Part shown: piece by piece, positions 28,365-36,753 of the stretch
How the letters are laid out: each line of letters begins with the position of its first letter
Position numbering within the stretch: the first letter of the stretch is position 1
Translations under genes and position numbers: made by a program
The notes under the pieces: generated by a model
Told to the model about the DNA's origin: nothing
Seen by the model: only the letters and a program-made list of their open reading frames with translations
The model's database searches: none
Source of the DNA: Aminipila terrae
GTDB lineage: Bacteria; Bacillota; Clostridia; Peptostreptococcales; Anaerovoracaceae
DNA: 64,000 nt
Direction: 5' to 3'
Assembly (NCBI RefSeq): GCF_010120715.1
Contig: NZ_CP047591.1
Coordinates: 2,232,001 to 2,296,000, forward strand

Positions 28365-28853
28365 ATGAAAAAAATCGTGACAATTGAAATGGAAAACGGA
28401 GACATCATGAAAGGAGAACTCTATCCAGAAATCGCACCGGAAACAGTAAAGAACTTTGAGACTCTGGTAAAAGACGGATTTTATGATGGACTGATTTTTC
28501 ACCGGGTTATTCCTGGCTTCATGATTCAGGGTGGTGATCCTACAGGTACTGGTATGGGTGGGCCTGGACATACAATCAAAGGAGAATTTTCAGCCAATGG
28601 ATTTGAAAATAATTTAAAACATACTAAGGGCGTTTTATCTATGGCAAGAGCCATGGACCCAAATTCCGCTGGTTCACAGTTCTTTATTATGGTTGAAGAC
28701 GCTCCACATCTGGATGGACAATATGCTGCTTTCGGTAAAATTACTGAAGGAATCGAAGCTGCAGATAAAATAGTAAATGTGAAAAGAGATTTTTCGGATA
28801 AGCCGAAAGAAAAACAGGCTATGAAGAAAGTAACCATTGAAGATGAGGAATAA
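28365..28853 (+). CDS. ppiB: peptidyl-prolyl cis-trans isomerase, cyclophilin type
   Basis: 162 residues, no signal peptide, cytoplasmic. Cyclophilin hallmarks: FHRVIPGFMIQGGDPTGTG near 46-64, where Arg is catalytic, SQFFIMVEDAPHLDGQYAAFG and the closing valine-rich strand. Assists protein folding. AAAGGAG site; may share the transcript with the NUDIX gene 16 bases upstream. Two hairpins follow it. Confidence 0.93.
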   Translation: MKKIVTIEMENGDIMKGELYPEIAPETVKNFETLVKDGFYDGLIFHRVIPGFMIQGGDPTGTGMGGPGHTIKGEFSANGFENNLKHTKGVLSMARAMDPNSAGSQFFIMVEDAPHLDGQYAAFGKITEGIEAADKIVNVKRDFSDKPKEKQAMKKVTIEDEE

Positions 28854-28892
28854 TTTTATATAATATATAACGTTAAAATGGCTAATACCGCA

Positions 28893-28957
28893 AATAAGTG
28901 ATAGGATTGTTACAGTCTTGTAATATATTGGTATCCTAAGAGGCTTATTACTTTTTT
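28893..28957 (+). terminator. three-tier hairpin after ppiB
   Basis: Nested arms AATAAG/CTTATT, TAGGAT/ATCCTA and TTACA/TGTAA (loop GTCT), followed by ACTTTTTT. Probably a terminator; its multi-tier form is unusual. Confidence 0.6.
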
Positions 28958-28972
28958 AACAAACTGGGTTGC

Positions 28973-29020
28973 AAAAATCCGTGATTATGTTGAAATTTCA
29001 ACTTGATTACGGATTTTTTT
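28973..29020 (+). terminator. second terminator in the ppiB - wall hydrolase gap
   Basis: AAAAATCCGT (28973-28982) / ACGGATTTTT (29009-29018) with a T run; its loop contains the palindrome GTTGAAATTTCAAC. The 346-base gap 28854-29199 holds these two hairpins, the promoter below and no gene. Confidence 0.8.
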
Positions 29021-29054
29021 ATTTGAAGTTTTTGTGAAGAAAATGCCATAGGGG

Positions 29055-29083
29055 TTGACTTTTCTGTAACAATACTGTAACAT
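29055..29083 (+). promoter_or_regulatory. promoter of the M23 hydrolase with WalR-like direct repeat
   Basis: TTGACT (29055-29060), 17-base spacer, TAACAT (29078-29083). Between and over the -10 lies TGTAAC-N5-TGTAAC (29065-29081), which fits the published WalR (YycF) box TGTWAH-N5-TGTWAH. Confidence 0.6.
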
Positions 29084-29199
29084 TACAACGTAGCTGGAAA
29101 TAATATGCTACATGAGATCGTAAGTACAATACATCTCTTTTGAAAGGGGATTATAGAAAAAACGGGTATTAACTAGCGAGGAAAAAAGGAATTTAGAAT

Positions 29200-30516
29200 A
29201 TGAATATAAAAATAAAAAATGCTATGAGTTCTATAAAGGATAAATGTACCTTAGAAAAAATCGGGCAGACCACAAAGAGTTTTTCAAAGAAGCAGAAAAT
29301 TACGGCTGGCGGGGTAGTTGGCGTGCTGGCACTTGCTGCAATCCTTTCTGTAACACCAATGGTACCTATGGGGGCACCAGGGCATACAGGAAATCATACA
29401 GCTGTTCATGAAAATAAAATTGAGCTTGCAAAAGCTGCAAATGATATACAATGGCTAATAAAAATTGGAGGAAAAACCATATTGGCAGTGGATACTGAAG
29501 AAGATGCCAAAGCTGTTTTCCAGGGAGTAAAGTCCTATTATTTAGCCAATAAATCCGATCCAAATGCCACTGTTGTTTTTGATAAGGAATTTGGATGGGA
29601 CCCATATGATGCCAAGGCGGTAGGAGGCGACCCAGCCTGGGTGATGAGTGTTGCTGATGCTGTTGACTATATTATAAAGGGAACAGCGACCCCGAAGACT
29701 TATGTAGTCCAGGGTGGCGATACGGTATGGGACATTGCGATGAAAAGTGGGATATCTCTGGATGAACTGGAAAAAATGAATCCAGGAATCAGTTCTTCCA
29801 GTTTACAGATTGGTTCCGTGGTAAATTTATATGAATCCAAACCATTTGTAGCTATTACAACTACAGAAACAGTAGTGGGAACAGAAACAATACCGTACCA
29901 AACGGTTTATGAAGATTCAAGTTCTCTGTATAGAGGACAATCCAAGGTTAAGACGGCCGGAGTAGCTGGAAGTAAGCAGGTTACTTCTCAAGTGATCAAG
30001 CAAAATGGCGTGGTAATAGCTTCAAACCTATTAAGTGAACAGGTTTTAAACCAGCCACAGAATCAGATTTCATTAAAGGGAACAGCATCAGCTCCCACTT
30101 ATACGGCTAGTATTGCAACGGCAGGGACTTCTTCTGCAAAATTCAGCGGTATTCTGAGTGCTCCTATGGGACACATCGAAGTTTCCTCTACCTACGGGGC
30201 AAACAGAGGAAGCAGGAGACATGCAGGAGTAGATTTGAGAAATCCGGCTGGGACACCATTTGGTGCAGCAGCTGATGGTGTAGTTATTTCTGCAGGATAT
30301 TCAGGTTCTTATGGTAATATAATAAAAGTTGATCATGGCGGCGGACTTCAGACTTATTATGCACACTGTAGCAGTATGTGTGTTTCACCAGGACAGAAGG
30401 TCACAAAAGGCCAGACTTTAGGGACTGTAGGCTGTACAGGAAATGCGACTGGTAATGTACTTCATTTCGAAGTCAGAATAAATGGTGTCGCACAGAATCC
30501 TATGAATTATATTTAA
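29200..30516 (+). CDS. LysM-G5-M23 cell wall endopeptidase
   Basis: 438 residues. One membrane anchor or signal at 34-53, a linker domain, LysM peptidoglycan-binding module (about 168-211, YVVQGGDTVWDIA), G5 domain (about 213-293), and a LytM-type M23 peptidase (about 320-438) with zinc ligands His341, Asp345 and His422, and His389 in YAHC. All catalytic residues present, so it should be active on cross-link peptides. Extracytoplasmic. Its own promoter carries a WalR-type repeat, fitting control by a wall-stress response regulator. The leader from about 29090 to 29199 contains no further structure I can name. Confidence 0.9.
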   Translation: MNIKIKNAMSSIKDKCTLEKIGQTTKSFSKKQKITAGGVVGVLALAAILSVTPMVPMGAPGHTGNHTAVHENKIELAKAANDIQWLIKIGGKTILAVDTEEDAKAVFQGVKSYYLANKSDPNATVVFDKEFGWDPYDAKAVGGDPAWVMSVADAVDYIIKGTATPKTYVVQGGDTVWDIAMKSGISLDELEKMNPGISSSSLQIGSVVNLYESKPFVAITTTETVVGTETIPYQTVYEDSSSLYRGQSKVKTAGVAGSKQVTSQVIKQNGVVIASNLLSEQVLNQPQNQISLKGTASAPTYTASIATAGTSSAKFSGILSAPMGHIEVSSTYGANRGSRRHAGVDLRNPAGTPFGAAADGVVISAGYSGSYGNIIKVDHGGGLQTYYAHCSSMCVSPGQKVTKGQTLGTVGCTGNATGNVLHFEVRINGVAQNPMNYI

Positions 30517-30620
30517 ACTTGTTTGAATTGTAGTTAAATGGGTATACAACTTAAGTAGAATATTGTATAATTTTAGGGCAGGTTTACCTGCCCTATGTTT
30601 TTATGAAAGGGAGTGCCACT

Positions 30621-32018
30621 ATGAAAATATATAATACATTGACTAGAAAAAAAGAGGAATTTGTTCCTATTGATAGGAATGAGATTAAAATATATGTCTG
30701 CGGGCCTACAGTGTACAACTATTTCCACATAGGAAATGCAAGACCATTTGTTGTATTTGATACTTTACGAAAGTACTTGGAGTATAGAGGTAACAATGTG
30801 AAGTTTATACAGAACTTTACAGATGTTGATGATAAAATAATCAATAAAGCAAGAGAAGAAGGCGTAACCGCCGGGGAAATAAGCGAAAAGTATATTGAAG
30901 AATATTATAAAGATGCAGGGGCTTTAAATGTAAAAAAAGCTTCTGTGCATCCTAAAGTAACCGAAACCATGGATGATATTATCCGGTTTGTTGTAGATTT
31001 AATTGAAAAAGGATACGCCTATGAAGTTAATGGTGACGTTTATTACAGCACCAGAAAATTTAAAGCGTATGGGAAGCTTTCCAAGCAGAATATTGAAGAC
31101 TTAGAAGCAGGAGCAAGAATTGAAGTTGGTGAAAAAAAGCATGATCCCCTTGATTTTGCTCTCTGGAAAGCAAGAAAAACAGAAGATGAAATCGCGTGGG
31201 AATCTCCTTGGGGCATGGGAAGACCAGGATGGCATATTGAATGCTCTGCCATGTCAAAGAAGTTTCTTGGGGAGACTATTGATATCCATGCGGGAGGGCA
31301 GGATTTAGCTTTTCCACACCATGAAAATGAGATAGCTCAGTCAGAAGCACACAATGGCAAACCTTTTGCTAACTACTGGATGCATAACGGATATATTACT
31401 ATCGATAACGAAAAAATGTCAAAATCAAAGGGCAATTTTTTTACTGTGAGAGATATTTTAGCGGATTATAGTGGAGAGGTAATGAGATTTTTCCTATTAT
31501 CAGGACATTATAGAAATCCCATTAATTTCAGTGATACACTTATGGAGCAGGCGAAGAACGGTCTGGCAAGAATGCAAAATGCTAAAGCGAGCCTAAAATA
31601 TTTAATGGAAACTGGATCTGATACCATGAATGAAGCAGAAAAAGCTGCTGCTGAAACTTTCAGCAAATACAGGCAGGAATTTATCGATGCCATGGAAGAT
31701 GATTTAAACACAGCGGATGCAATCACTGCAGTGTTTGAGTTAATTTCAGCCATAAATAATGCTGTTAAAAATGGAGCTTCCAGAGAGTTTGCTAAAAAAG
31801 CATTGGATATTCTTACGGAACTCACTGGAGTTCTGGGATTGTTACAGCAGGAAGAGGATGACAGTGTTGATTCAGAAATTCAGGCATTGGTGGATGAAAG
31901 ACAGGAAGCCAGAAAAAACAAGGATTTTGCAAGAGCTGATGAAATCAGAGATATTTTAAAAGCCAAGGGAATTGTTCTGAAGGACACTCCTCAGGGTGTA
32001 CAGATTATAAAAGAATAA
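30621..32018 (+). CDS. cysS: cysteinyl-tRNA synthetase
   Basis: 465 residues from the ATG at 30621 (AAGGGAG 8 bases upstream; an in-frame ATG six codons earlier is less suitable). Class I landmarks: YVCGPTVYNYFHIGNARPF with zinc-binding Cys and HIGN, WHIECSAM with a zinc Cys, HHENEIAQ, and KMSKSKGN. Position upstream of mrnC and rlmB is conserved in Firmicutes. Confidence 0.97.
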   Translation: MKIYNTLTRKKEEFVPIDRNEIKIYVCGPTVYNYFHIGNARPFVVFDTLRKYLEYRGNNVKFIQNFTDVDDKIINKAREEGVTAGEISEKYIEEYYKDAGALNVKKASVHPKVTETMDDIIRFVVDLIEKGYAYEVNGDVYYSTRKFKAYGKLSKQNIEDLEAGARIEVGEKKHDPLDFALWKARKTEDEIAWESPWGMGRPGWHIECSAMSKKFLGETIDIHAGGQDLAFPHHENEIAQSEAHNGKPFANYWMHNGYITIDNEKMSKSKGNFFTVRDILADYSGEVMRFFLLSGHYRNPINFSDTLMEQAKNGLARMQNAKASLKYLMETGSDTMNEAEKAAAETFSKYRQEFIDAMEDDLNTADAITAVFELISAINNAVKNGASREFAKKALDILTELTGVLGLLQQEEDDSVDSEIQALVDERQEARKNKDFARADEIRDILKAKGIVLKDTPQGVQIIKE

Positions 32019-32028
32019 GGATCAACGG

Positions 32029-32475
32029 ATGGAAGCAAATAAAATTAACACAACAGCCTTAGCGTACATTGGGGATGCAGTATACGAAGTTTATGTGCGA
32101 AGATATGTTTTGGAAAAAGATTCTGTAAATGTGAACAAGCAGAATAAGCTGGCAGTTAAGTTTGTACGTGCTGAGGGGCAAGCTCTGGCCATAAAGAAGA
32201 TGATGGAATCCCTCGATGTGAATGAACAGCTTCTTGTTAAACGTGCCAGGAATAAAAAAATAACATCTAAGCCTCAAAATGCTGATCCTGTAACATATAA
32301 ACTTGCCACTGCGTTTGAAGCTCTGGTGGGATATCTGTATTTAGATGGAAATGTACAAAGACTGGAAGAAGTGATTAATCAGGCTATAGCCTCATTGACA
32401 AGGCGGAACTTGATGATGTCAGAAAAAAAGACAAGAAATAGAAATTCAGTTGGTAAAGAAAACTTTTATATTTAG
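32029..32475 (+). CDS. mrnC: Mini-ribonuclease III
   Basis: 148 residues, an RNase III catalytic domain without a dsRNA-binding domain. Catalytic signature ALAYIGDAVYEVYVRRYV at 10-27, and the second acidic cluster near ATAFEALVGYLYLDG. Matures 23S rRNA ends in Bacillus. ATG 10 bases after cysS; conserved cysS-mrnC order. Confidence 0.94.
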   Translation: MEANKINTTALAYIGDAVYEVYVRRYVLEKDSVNVNKQNKLAVKFVRAEGQALAIKKMMESLDVNEQLLVKRARNKKITSKPQNADPVTYKLATAFEALVGYLYLDGNVQRLEEVINQAIASLTRRNLMMSEKKTRNRNSVGKENFYI

Positions 32476-32489
32476 GAAAGGTAGAGTCG

Positions 32490-33320
32490 ATGAGTAAAGC
32501 GGATGTATTATTTATAAATATGTGCAGAGACATATTAGAAAATGGATATTCTTCAGAGGGACAACTTGTCAGGGCAAAATGGGAGGATGGCGCTCCGGCA
32601 CACACAATTAAACGATTTGGTGTAGTAAACAGATATAATCTACAGGAAGAATTTCCTGCGCTAACCTTAAGACCTACCGCTATAAAATCCGCTTTTGACG
32701 AGTTACTCTGGATCTGGCAGAAAAAGTCTAACAGAATCGCCGATTTAAACAGTCATATCTGGGATGAGTGGGCGGATGAGCAAGGAACAATTGGCAAAGC
32801 ATATGGCTATCAATTGGCCCAGAAATATAAATTTGCACAAGGGGTAATGGATCAGGTAGACAACGTTATCTGGCAACTTAAAAATACACCTTATTCCAGG
32901 AGAATATTAACCAATATATTTAATTTTCAGGATTTGACTGAAATGAATCTGGAACCCTGTGCATACAGCATGACCTTTAATGTAACAGAAAACAGATTAA
33001 ACGCCATTTTAAATCAGCGCTCTCAGGATATTTTAGCCGCCAATAACTGGAATGTGGTCCAATATTCTATACTGGTGCATATGCTGGCTCAGGTGTGCGG
33101 TTTTGAAGTGGGAGAATTAGTACATGTTATAGCAGATGCACATATTTATGACAGACACGTACCTGTAATTAAAGAGATGATTGAAAGACCTCAGTTCCCT
33201 GCACCAAAATTCACGTTAAATCCAGAGATAAAAGATTTTTATGAGTTCACAGCAGACGACATTAAAATTGAGAATTACGAAAAAAATCCACAGATTAAAA
33301 ATATACCTATTGCCGTTTAA
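32490..33320 (+). CDS. thyA: thymidylate synthase, ThyA type
   Basis: 276 residues. Makes dTMP from dUMP with methylene-THF. Active-site Cys157 in LEPCAYS; the RILTNIFNF segment and DAHIYDRH (dUMP/folate-binding Asp, Tyr and His) are present. The residue after Cys is Ala where most ThyA have His, and LNQRSQDI replaces YQRSxD; this is the divergent ThyA branch also known from Bacillus and its phages. Inserted between mrnC and rlmB, 1.4 kb upstream of dfrA, which recycles the folate it oxidises. Confidence 0.9.
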   Translation: MSKADVLFINMCRDILENGYSSEGQLVRAKWEDGAPAHTIKRFGVVNRYNLQEEFPALTLRPTAIKSAFDELLWIWQKKSNRIADLNSHIWDEWADEQGTIGKAYGYQLAQKYKFAQGVMDQVDNVIWQLKNTPYSRRILTNIFNFQDLTEMNLEPCAYSMTFNVTENRLNAILNQRSQDILAANNWNVVQYSILVHMLAQVCGFEVGELVHVIADAHIYDRHVPVIKEMIERPQFPAPKFTLNPEIKDFYEFTADDIKIENYEKNPQIKNIPIAV

Positions 33321-33330
33321 AATCAGTTCA

Positions 33331-33361
33331 AAAACCTGCCTTTATATAGGGCAGGTTTTAT
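33331..33361 (+). terminator. terminator after thyA
   Basis: AAAACCTGCC (33331-33340) / GGCAGGTTTT (33350-33359) with an A/T loop, T-rich tail. Confidence 0.88.
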
Positions 33362-33476
33362 TATTGTGTAAAAAGCGTGAGAGCAAAATGATGAAGATTT
33401 TTTATTAGTTGAATAATTCCCCTATAATATTTAAATAATAAGTTTATATTTACTATTATTAGGAAGGAAAAATATT

Positions 33477-33623
33477 ATGGACAACAATAAGAACAGAATG
33501 AAGGACAGAGAAAAAAGTAATCCTGAACTAAGGAAAATGGATCCCAAAGGAAATGCCGACGTAGGAATTGTAAAAGGGAAAAAAATTGGGGTACATGACG
33601 GAAAGCATGAGAAAAGTAAATAG
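33477..33623 (+). CDS. small basic hydrophilic protein, 48 residues
   Basis: Open frame of 48 residues with a very good AGGAAGG site 8 bases before ATG, in its own unit after the thyA terminator and 11 bases ahead of rnz. The protein is rich in Lys, Asp and Asn, has no hydrophobic segment, and ends GKHEKSK; the middle reads PKGNADVGIVKGKKIG. No family recognised. It does not have the small acid-soluble spore protein signature. Coding status rests on the start signal, spacing and composition. Confidence 0.6.
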   Translation: MDNNKNRMKDREKSNPELRKMDPKGNADVGIVKGKKIGVHDGKHEKSK

Positions 33624-33634
33624 TATAGAAATCA

Positions 33635-34546
33635 ATGGGTAGTATTTTAGATGTATGTCTGCCTGGGACTGGCGGTGTGGTTCCCAGGGAAGACAGGTGG
33701 CTGGCATGCTGCTGGCTGGAGTATAAAGGCAAAGCTATATTGATTGACTGCGGAGAGGGCACACAGATAGCTTTAAAAAAGTCCGGGTGCAAGCTAAGCC
33801 ATCTATCCATACTTCTTATCACGCATTTTCATGCAGATCATATAGCTGGATTGCCAGGTCTATTGCTTACATTAGGGAATAGTGGCAGAAAAACTCCTCT
33901 TATTATTATAGGACCAAAGGGTTTGGAAAAAGTAGTGCAATCATTAACTGTGATTGCCCCAATACTTCCTTATGTAGTTAAAATTCATGAATTGGAGGAA
34001 GACAAAGAAGAGGAATGGAACATGGATGAATTAACTATATCCCATTTATCATTGAGTCATGGTGTTCCTTGTTATGGCTATGGCATTACTGTGAAAAGAA
34101 AACCAGTATTTAATCCTCAAAAAGCATGTGAACTGGGAGTTCCAAAGACCGCATTTAAAATGCTTCATGAAGGGCTGACTGTACGGTTAGAAGATGGCCG
34201 TACCATAGAACCGGAAACTGTTATAGATGAGAAACGAGACCCTATCCGGGTCTGTTATTTTACGGATACAAAAATGGTTAAAACAATGAAAGATTTTGCT
34301 TATGGTGCAGATCTGCTCATAAGTGAAGGCATGTATGGGGAAGAAAATAAGCTTGATGAAATGCTTAAAAAGGGCCATATGCTATTTTCCCACAGTGCAC
34401 AGCTTGCAAAAGATGCTGTGGTAAAACGCTTATGGATTACTCATTACAGTCCGGCTTTGACTAAGCCAGAACGCTATATTGAAAATGCCCGGGAAATTTT
34501 CTCTGACACTACTCTGGGATATGATGGAATTAGAGTAACACTTTAA
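33635..34546 (+). CDS. rnz: ribonuclease Z
   Basis: 303 residues, metallo-beta-lactamase fold tRNA 3' endonuclease. Zinc site THFHADHIAGLPG with His64, His66, Asp68, His69; further ligands His in LSLSHGVPCYGY, Asp in CYFTDTKM and His in WITHYSPAL. The phosphate-binding segment and the RNase Z exosite loop (HELEEDKEEEWNMDE) are present. Start ATG 33635, no strong own binding site, so it may be coupled to the 48-residue gene upstream. Confidence 0.9.
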   Translation: MGSILDVCLPGTGGVVPREDRWLACCWLEYKGKAILIDCGEGTQIALKKSGCKLSHLSILLITHFHADHIAGLPGLLLTLGNSGRKTPLIIIGPKGLEKVVQSLTVIAPILPYVVKIHELEEDKEEEWNMDELTISHLSLSHGVPCYGYGITVKRKPVFNPQKACELGVPKTAFKMLHEGLTVRLEDGRTIEPETVIDEKRDPIRVCYFTDTKMVKTMKDFAYGADLLISEGMYGEENKLDEMLKKGHMLFSHSAQLAKDAVVKRLWITHYSPALTKPERYIENAREIFSDTTLGYDGIRVTL

Positions 34547-34575
34547 AAATGGGTGAAACAAATGGTATTAAAAAG

Positions 34576-34611
34576 AAAGGCCTTGAAATGTAGCATTCAT
34601 GGCCTTTTATT
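34576..34611 (+). terminator. terminator after rnz
   Basis: AAAGGCC (34576-34582) / GGCCTTT (34601-34607), T-rich tail. Confidence 0.75.
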
Positions 34612-34659
34612 ATGCTTTTATAAATAAATGTACAGGAAATAAAGACCTGTCACGGCAAC

Positions 34660-34688
34660 TTGACGCATTGCTTATTTGTTGATATACT
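34660..34688 (+). promoter_or_regulatory. promoter of dfrA-rlmB-sigH
   Basis: TTGACG (34660-34665), 17-base spacer, TATACT (34683-34688) with extended TGa. Confidence 0.75.
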
Positions 34689-34723
34689 GCTACAGATAGT
34701 ATACATAAAAAGGAGAAGTATGC

Positions 34724-35209
34724 ATGAAGATGATAGCAGCAGTAGATAATAACTGGGGTATAGGAAAAGATAATGATTTACTCGCCCATATTCCAGGTGA
34801 TTTAAAATATTTTAAAGAAAAAACTCTGGGAAAGGTTGTGGTCATGGGCAGAAAGACTCTGGAGTCTTTGCCAGGACAGAAACCCTTATCCGAAAGAACC
34901 AATATTGTTTTATCTTCTGATAAAGAATATAATGCCGGATGCCAAGTCTGCCATTCAAAAGAAGAACTTTTAAAAGAATTGGAACAATATGATTCAGATG
35001 ACATCTATATTATTGGAGGAGCAAAGGTTTATGAAGAAATGTGTGAAAGATGTGATACATATTTCATTACGAAAATTAACAATACCTTTGATGCAGACCG
35101 TTATTTTATAAATCTTGATGAGTGTAAAAATGTAGAAATGGTCTGGGAAAGCGGGAGTCAGGAACATAAGGGCCTAGAATACAAATTTACAGAGTATAGG
35201 AGAAAATAG
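34724..35209 (+). CDS. dfrA: dihydrofolate reductase
   Basis: 161 residues. IAAVDNNWGIGKDNDLLAHIPGDLKYFK start with the catalytic Asp-equivalent in the IPGDL helix, then VVMGRKTLESL (NADPH binding) and YIIGGAKVYEEM. Regenerates tetrahydrofolate used by ThyA. AAAGGAG site. Stop is one base before the rlmB TTG start. Confidence 0.95.
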   Translation: MKMIAAVDNNWGIGKDNDLLAHIPGDLKYFKEKTLGKVVVMGRKTLESLPGQKPLSERTNIVLSSDKEYNAGCQVCHSKEELLKELEQYDSDDIYIIGGAKVYEEMCERCDTYFITKINNTFDADRYFINLDECKNVEMVWESGSQEHKGLEYKFTEYRRK

Positions 35210-35210
35210 T

Positions 35211-35966
35211 TTGGAAGCAGAAAATACAAATAAAAACATTATTGTAGGTAGAAATCCGGTAATGGAAGCATTGCGAAATGATAGGGAAGTAGAAAAGTTG
35301 ATTGTAGGCAAAGGAGCCGAAGGATCCATCAAAAAAATTGTAGGTATGGCAAAAGATAAAAAGATTCCCATTATCATGGCGGATAAGATTACCCTGGACA
35401 GACTGGCAGATGGCAGTCCGCACCAGGGAATAGCCGCTTATGTGTCTGCTTACAGTTACTGCGATGTGGATGATATTCTTAAAAAGGCTGAAAAACGTGG
35501 AGAACCTCCATTTATAATAATTCTGGACAACCTGGAAGATCCTCATAATTTAGGAGCCATAATGCGTACAGCAGAGGCCTGCGGAGTTCACGGGATTATC
35601 ATACCTAAAAGAAGATCGGTGGGGATTACGGATGTAGTTGTAAAAGCGTCTGCTGGTGCCGTAGAATATATTTCCTGCGCTAAAGTATCTAACATAGTGC
35701 AGACCATAGAAAGTCTGAAAGAAAAAGGAATATGGATTTATGCCTGTGACATGAACGGAGAAACATATTATAAGGCAGATTTAAAAGGCGCTGCGGCTCT
35801 TGTTATAGGTAGTGAAGGCTTTGGGATAAGCAGACTGGTAAAAGAGAAATGTGATTTCGTAGTATCGATACCTATGGTAGGTAAAATTACATCATTAAAT
35901 GCTTCAAACGCTGCTGCGGTATTAATGTGTGAGGTAAGAAAACAAAGAGATGCAGGAAAATTATAA
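35211..35966 (+). CDS. rlmB: 23S rRNA 2'-O-methyltransferase RlmB (SpoU family)
   Basis: 251 residues. N-terminal substrate-binding domain (IIVGRNPVMEALR), then the SPOUT knotted domain with motif 1 NLGAIMRTAEACG, motif 2 VIGSEGFGIS and motif 3 IPMVGKITSLNASNAAAVLM. Methylates a G in the peptidyl-transferase region of 23S rRNA. Starts with TTG behind GGAG. Overlaps sigH by 17 bases, a conserved neighbour pair in Firmicutes. Confidence 0.92.
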   Translation: MEAENTNKNIIVGRNPVMEALRNDREVEKLIVGKGAEGSIKKIVGMAKDKKIPIIMADKITLDRLADGSPHQGIAAYVSAYSYCDVDDILKKAEKRGEPPFIIILDNLEDPHNLGAIMRTAEACGVHGIIIPKRRSVGITDVVVKASAGAVEYISCAKVSNIVQTIESLKEKGIWIYACDMNGETYYKADLKGAAALVIGSEGFGISRLVKEKCDFVVSIPMVGKITSLNASNAAAVLMCEVRKQRDAGKL

Positions 35967-36564
35967 TCAGATAAATGATGAAGAGCTTGCAACCTTAGCG
36001 CAGGCTGGCGATGAACTTGCTGAAGAAACTTTGATTCGAAAGTATAAGAGCGTTATTAAAAATAAATCCCATTTATATTTTGTTACAGGTGCAGATTCAG
36101 AAGATGTGATGCAGGAAGGTATGATCGGTCTGTTTAAGGCAATCCGAAGTTACAGAGAAGGAAGAAATGCAAGTTTCAGAACTTACGCTGAGCTTTGCAT
36201 AAACAGACAGATTTTAACTGCAGTCAGACAGGCAACCAGAATGAAATATTCTCCTTTAAATACATCTATTTCAATAGACAATAAGATTTCTGATGAAAAC
36301 TATGATGTAAGTATTGCAGATACTTTATATTCCAGTCTGGAAGAAAATCCTGAGACTATTATCATAATGAAAGAGAAAATGCAGGGTCTGGAGAACGAAG
36401 GAAAAAATTTTTTTAGTGAATTAGAAAGTAAAGTGCTGGTAGAATTTCTACAGGGCAAAAATTATAACGACATTGGAAAGTTAATGAATAAAACTCCAAA
36501 GTCTATAGATAATGCTATCCAGCGAATAAGGAAAAAGCTAGAAAATCATCTAAACAGGGTATAA
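35950..36564 (+). CDS. sigH: RNA polymerase sigma factor SigH
   Basis: 204 residues. Sigma-70 region 2 (SEDVMQEGMIGLFKAIRSY, FRTYAELCINRQILTAVRQATR) and region 4 (SKVLVEFLQGKNYNDIGKLMNKTPKSIDNAIQRIRKKL). Layout and place after rlmB match the stationary-phase/sporulation sigma factor H of Bacillus and Clostridia. Start overlaps rlmB, so translation is coupled; the binding site is weak. This implies, but does not prove, that the host can sporulate. Confidence 0.92.
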   Translation: MQENYNQINDEELATLAQAGDELAEETLIRKYKSVIKNKSHLYFVTGADSEDVMQEGMIGLFKAIRSYREGRNASFRTYAELCINRQILTAVRQATRMKYSPLNTSISIDNKISDENYDVSIADTLYSSLEENPETIIIMKEKMQGLENEGKNFFSELESKVLVEFLQGKNYNDIGKLMNKTPKSIDNAIQRIRKKLENHLNRV

Positions 36565-36570
36565 AAGGAC

Positions 36571-36609
36571 AAAAAATCTCACAAAGTAATATAGCTTTGT
36601 GGGATTTTT
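36571..36609 (+). terminator. terminator after sigH
   Basis: AAAATCTCACAAAG / CTTTGTGGGATTTTT, one G-T pair, strong T run. Confidence 0.88.
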
Positions 36610-36661
36610 AATTTACCAGAATTTGATGTTGTCGAAATTTGAAGAAATTTGAAAAAAGTTG

Positions 36662-36693
36662 TTGACATTCCCCTATAGGGGAAGGCGTAGAAT
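36662..36693 (+). promoter_or_regulatory. MerR-type promoter/operator of the DMT transporter
   Basis: TTGACA (36662-36667) and TAGAAT (36688-36693) are 20 bases apart, too far for a normal sigma-A promoter. The spacer begins with the perfect palindrome TTCCCCTATAGGGGAA (36668-36683). A 19-20 base spacer filled by a dyad is the hallmark of promoters activated by MerR-family regulators. Confidence 0.65.
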
Positions 36694-36753
36694 TGCTTTT
36701 GTATTAAAAGTTTGCATAAAAAATGCATAAAAAGATGTGAAGGGAGATTTTTT

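Noticed and set aside
28880..28900. String resembling the 16S rRNA segment GCTAATACCGCA
   Set aside because: Only about 12 bases match and there is no rRNA context; chance.
29090..29199. c-di-AMP riboswitch before the LysM-M23 gene
   Set aside because: Such genes often carry one, but I could not match the conserved riboswitch segments in this short leader.
33475..33822. Minus-strand frame opposite the 48-residue gene and rnz
   Set aside because: No start signal and overlaps conserved rnz on the other strand.
36712..36753. Longer N-terminus for the DMT transporter
   Set aside because: The start at 36754 has a strong binding site at the right distance; the longer form has none and lies close to the mapped promoter elements.
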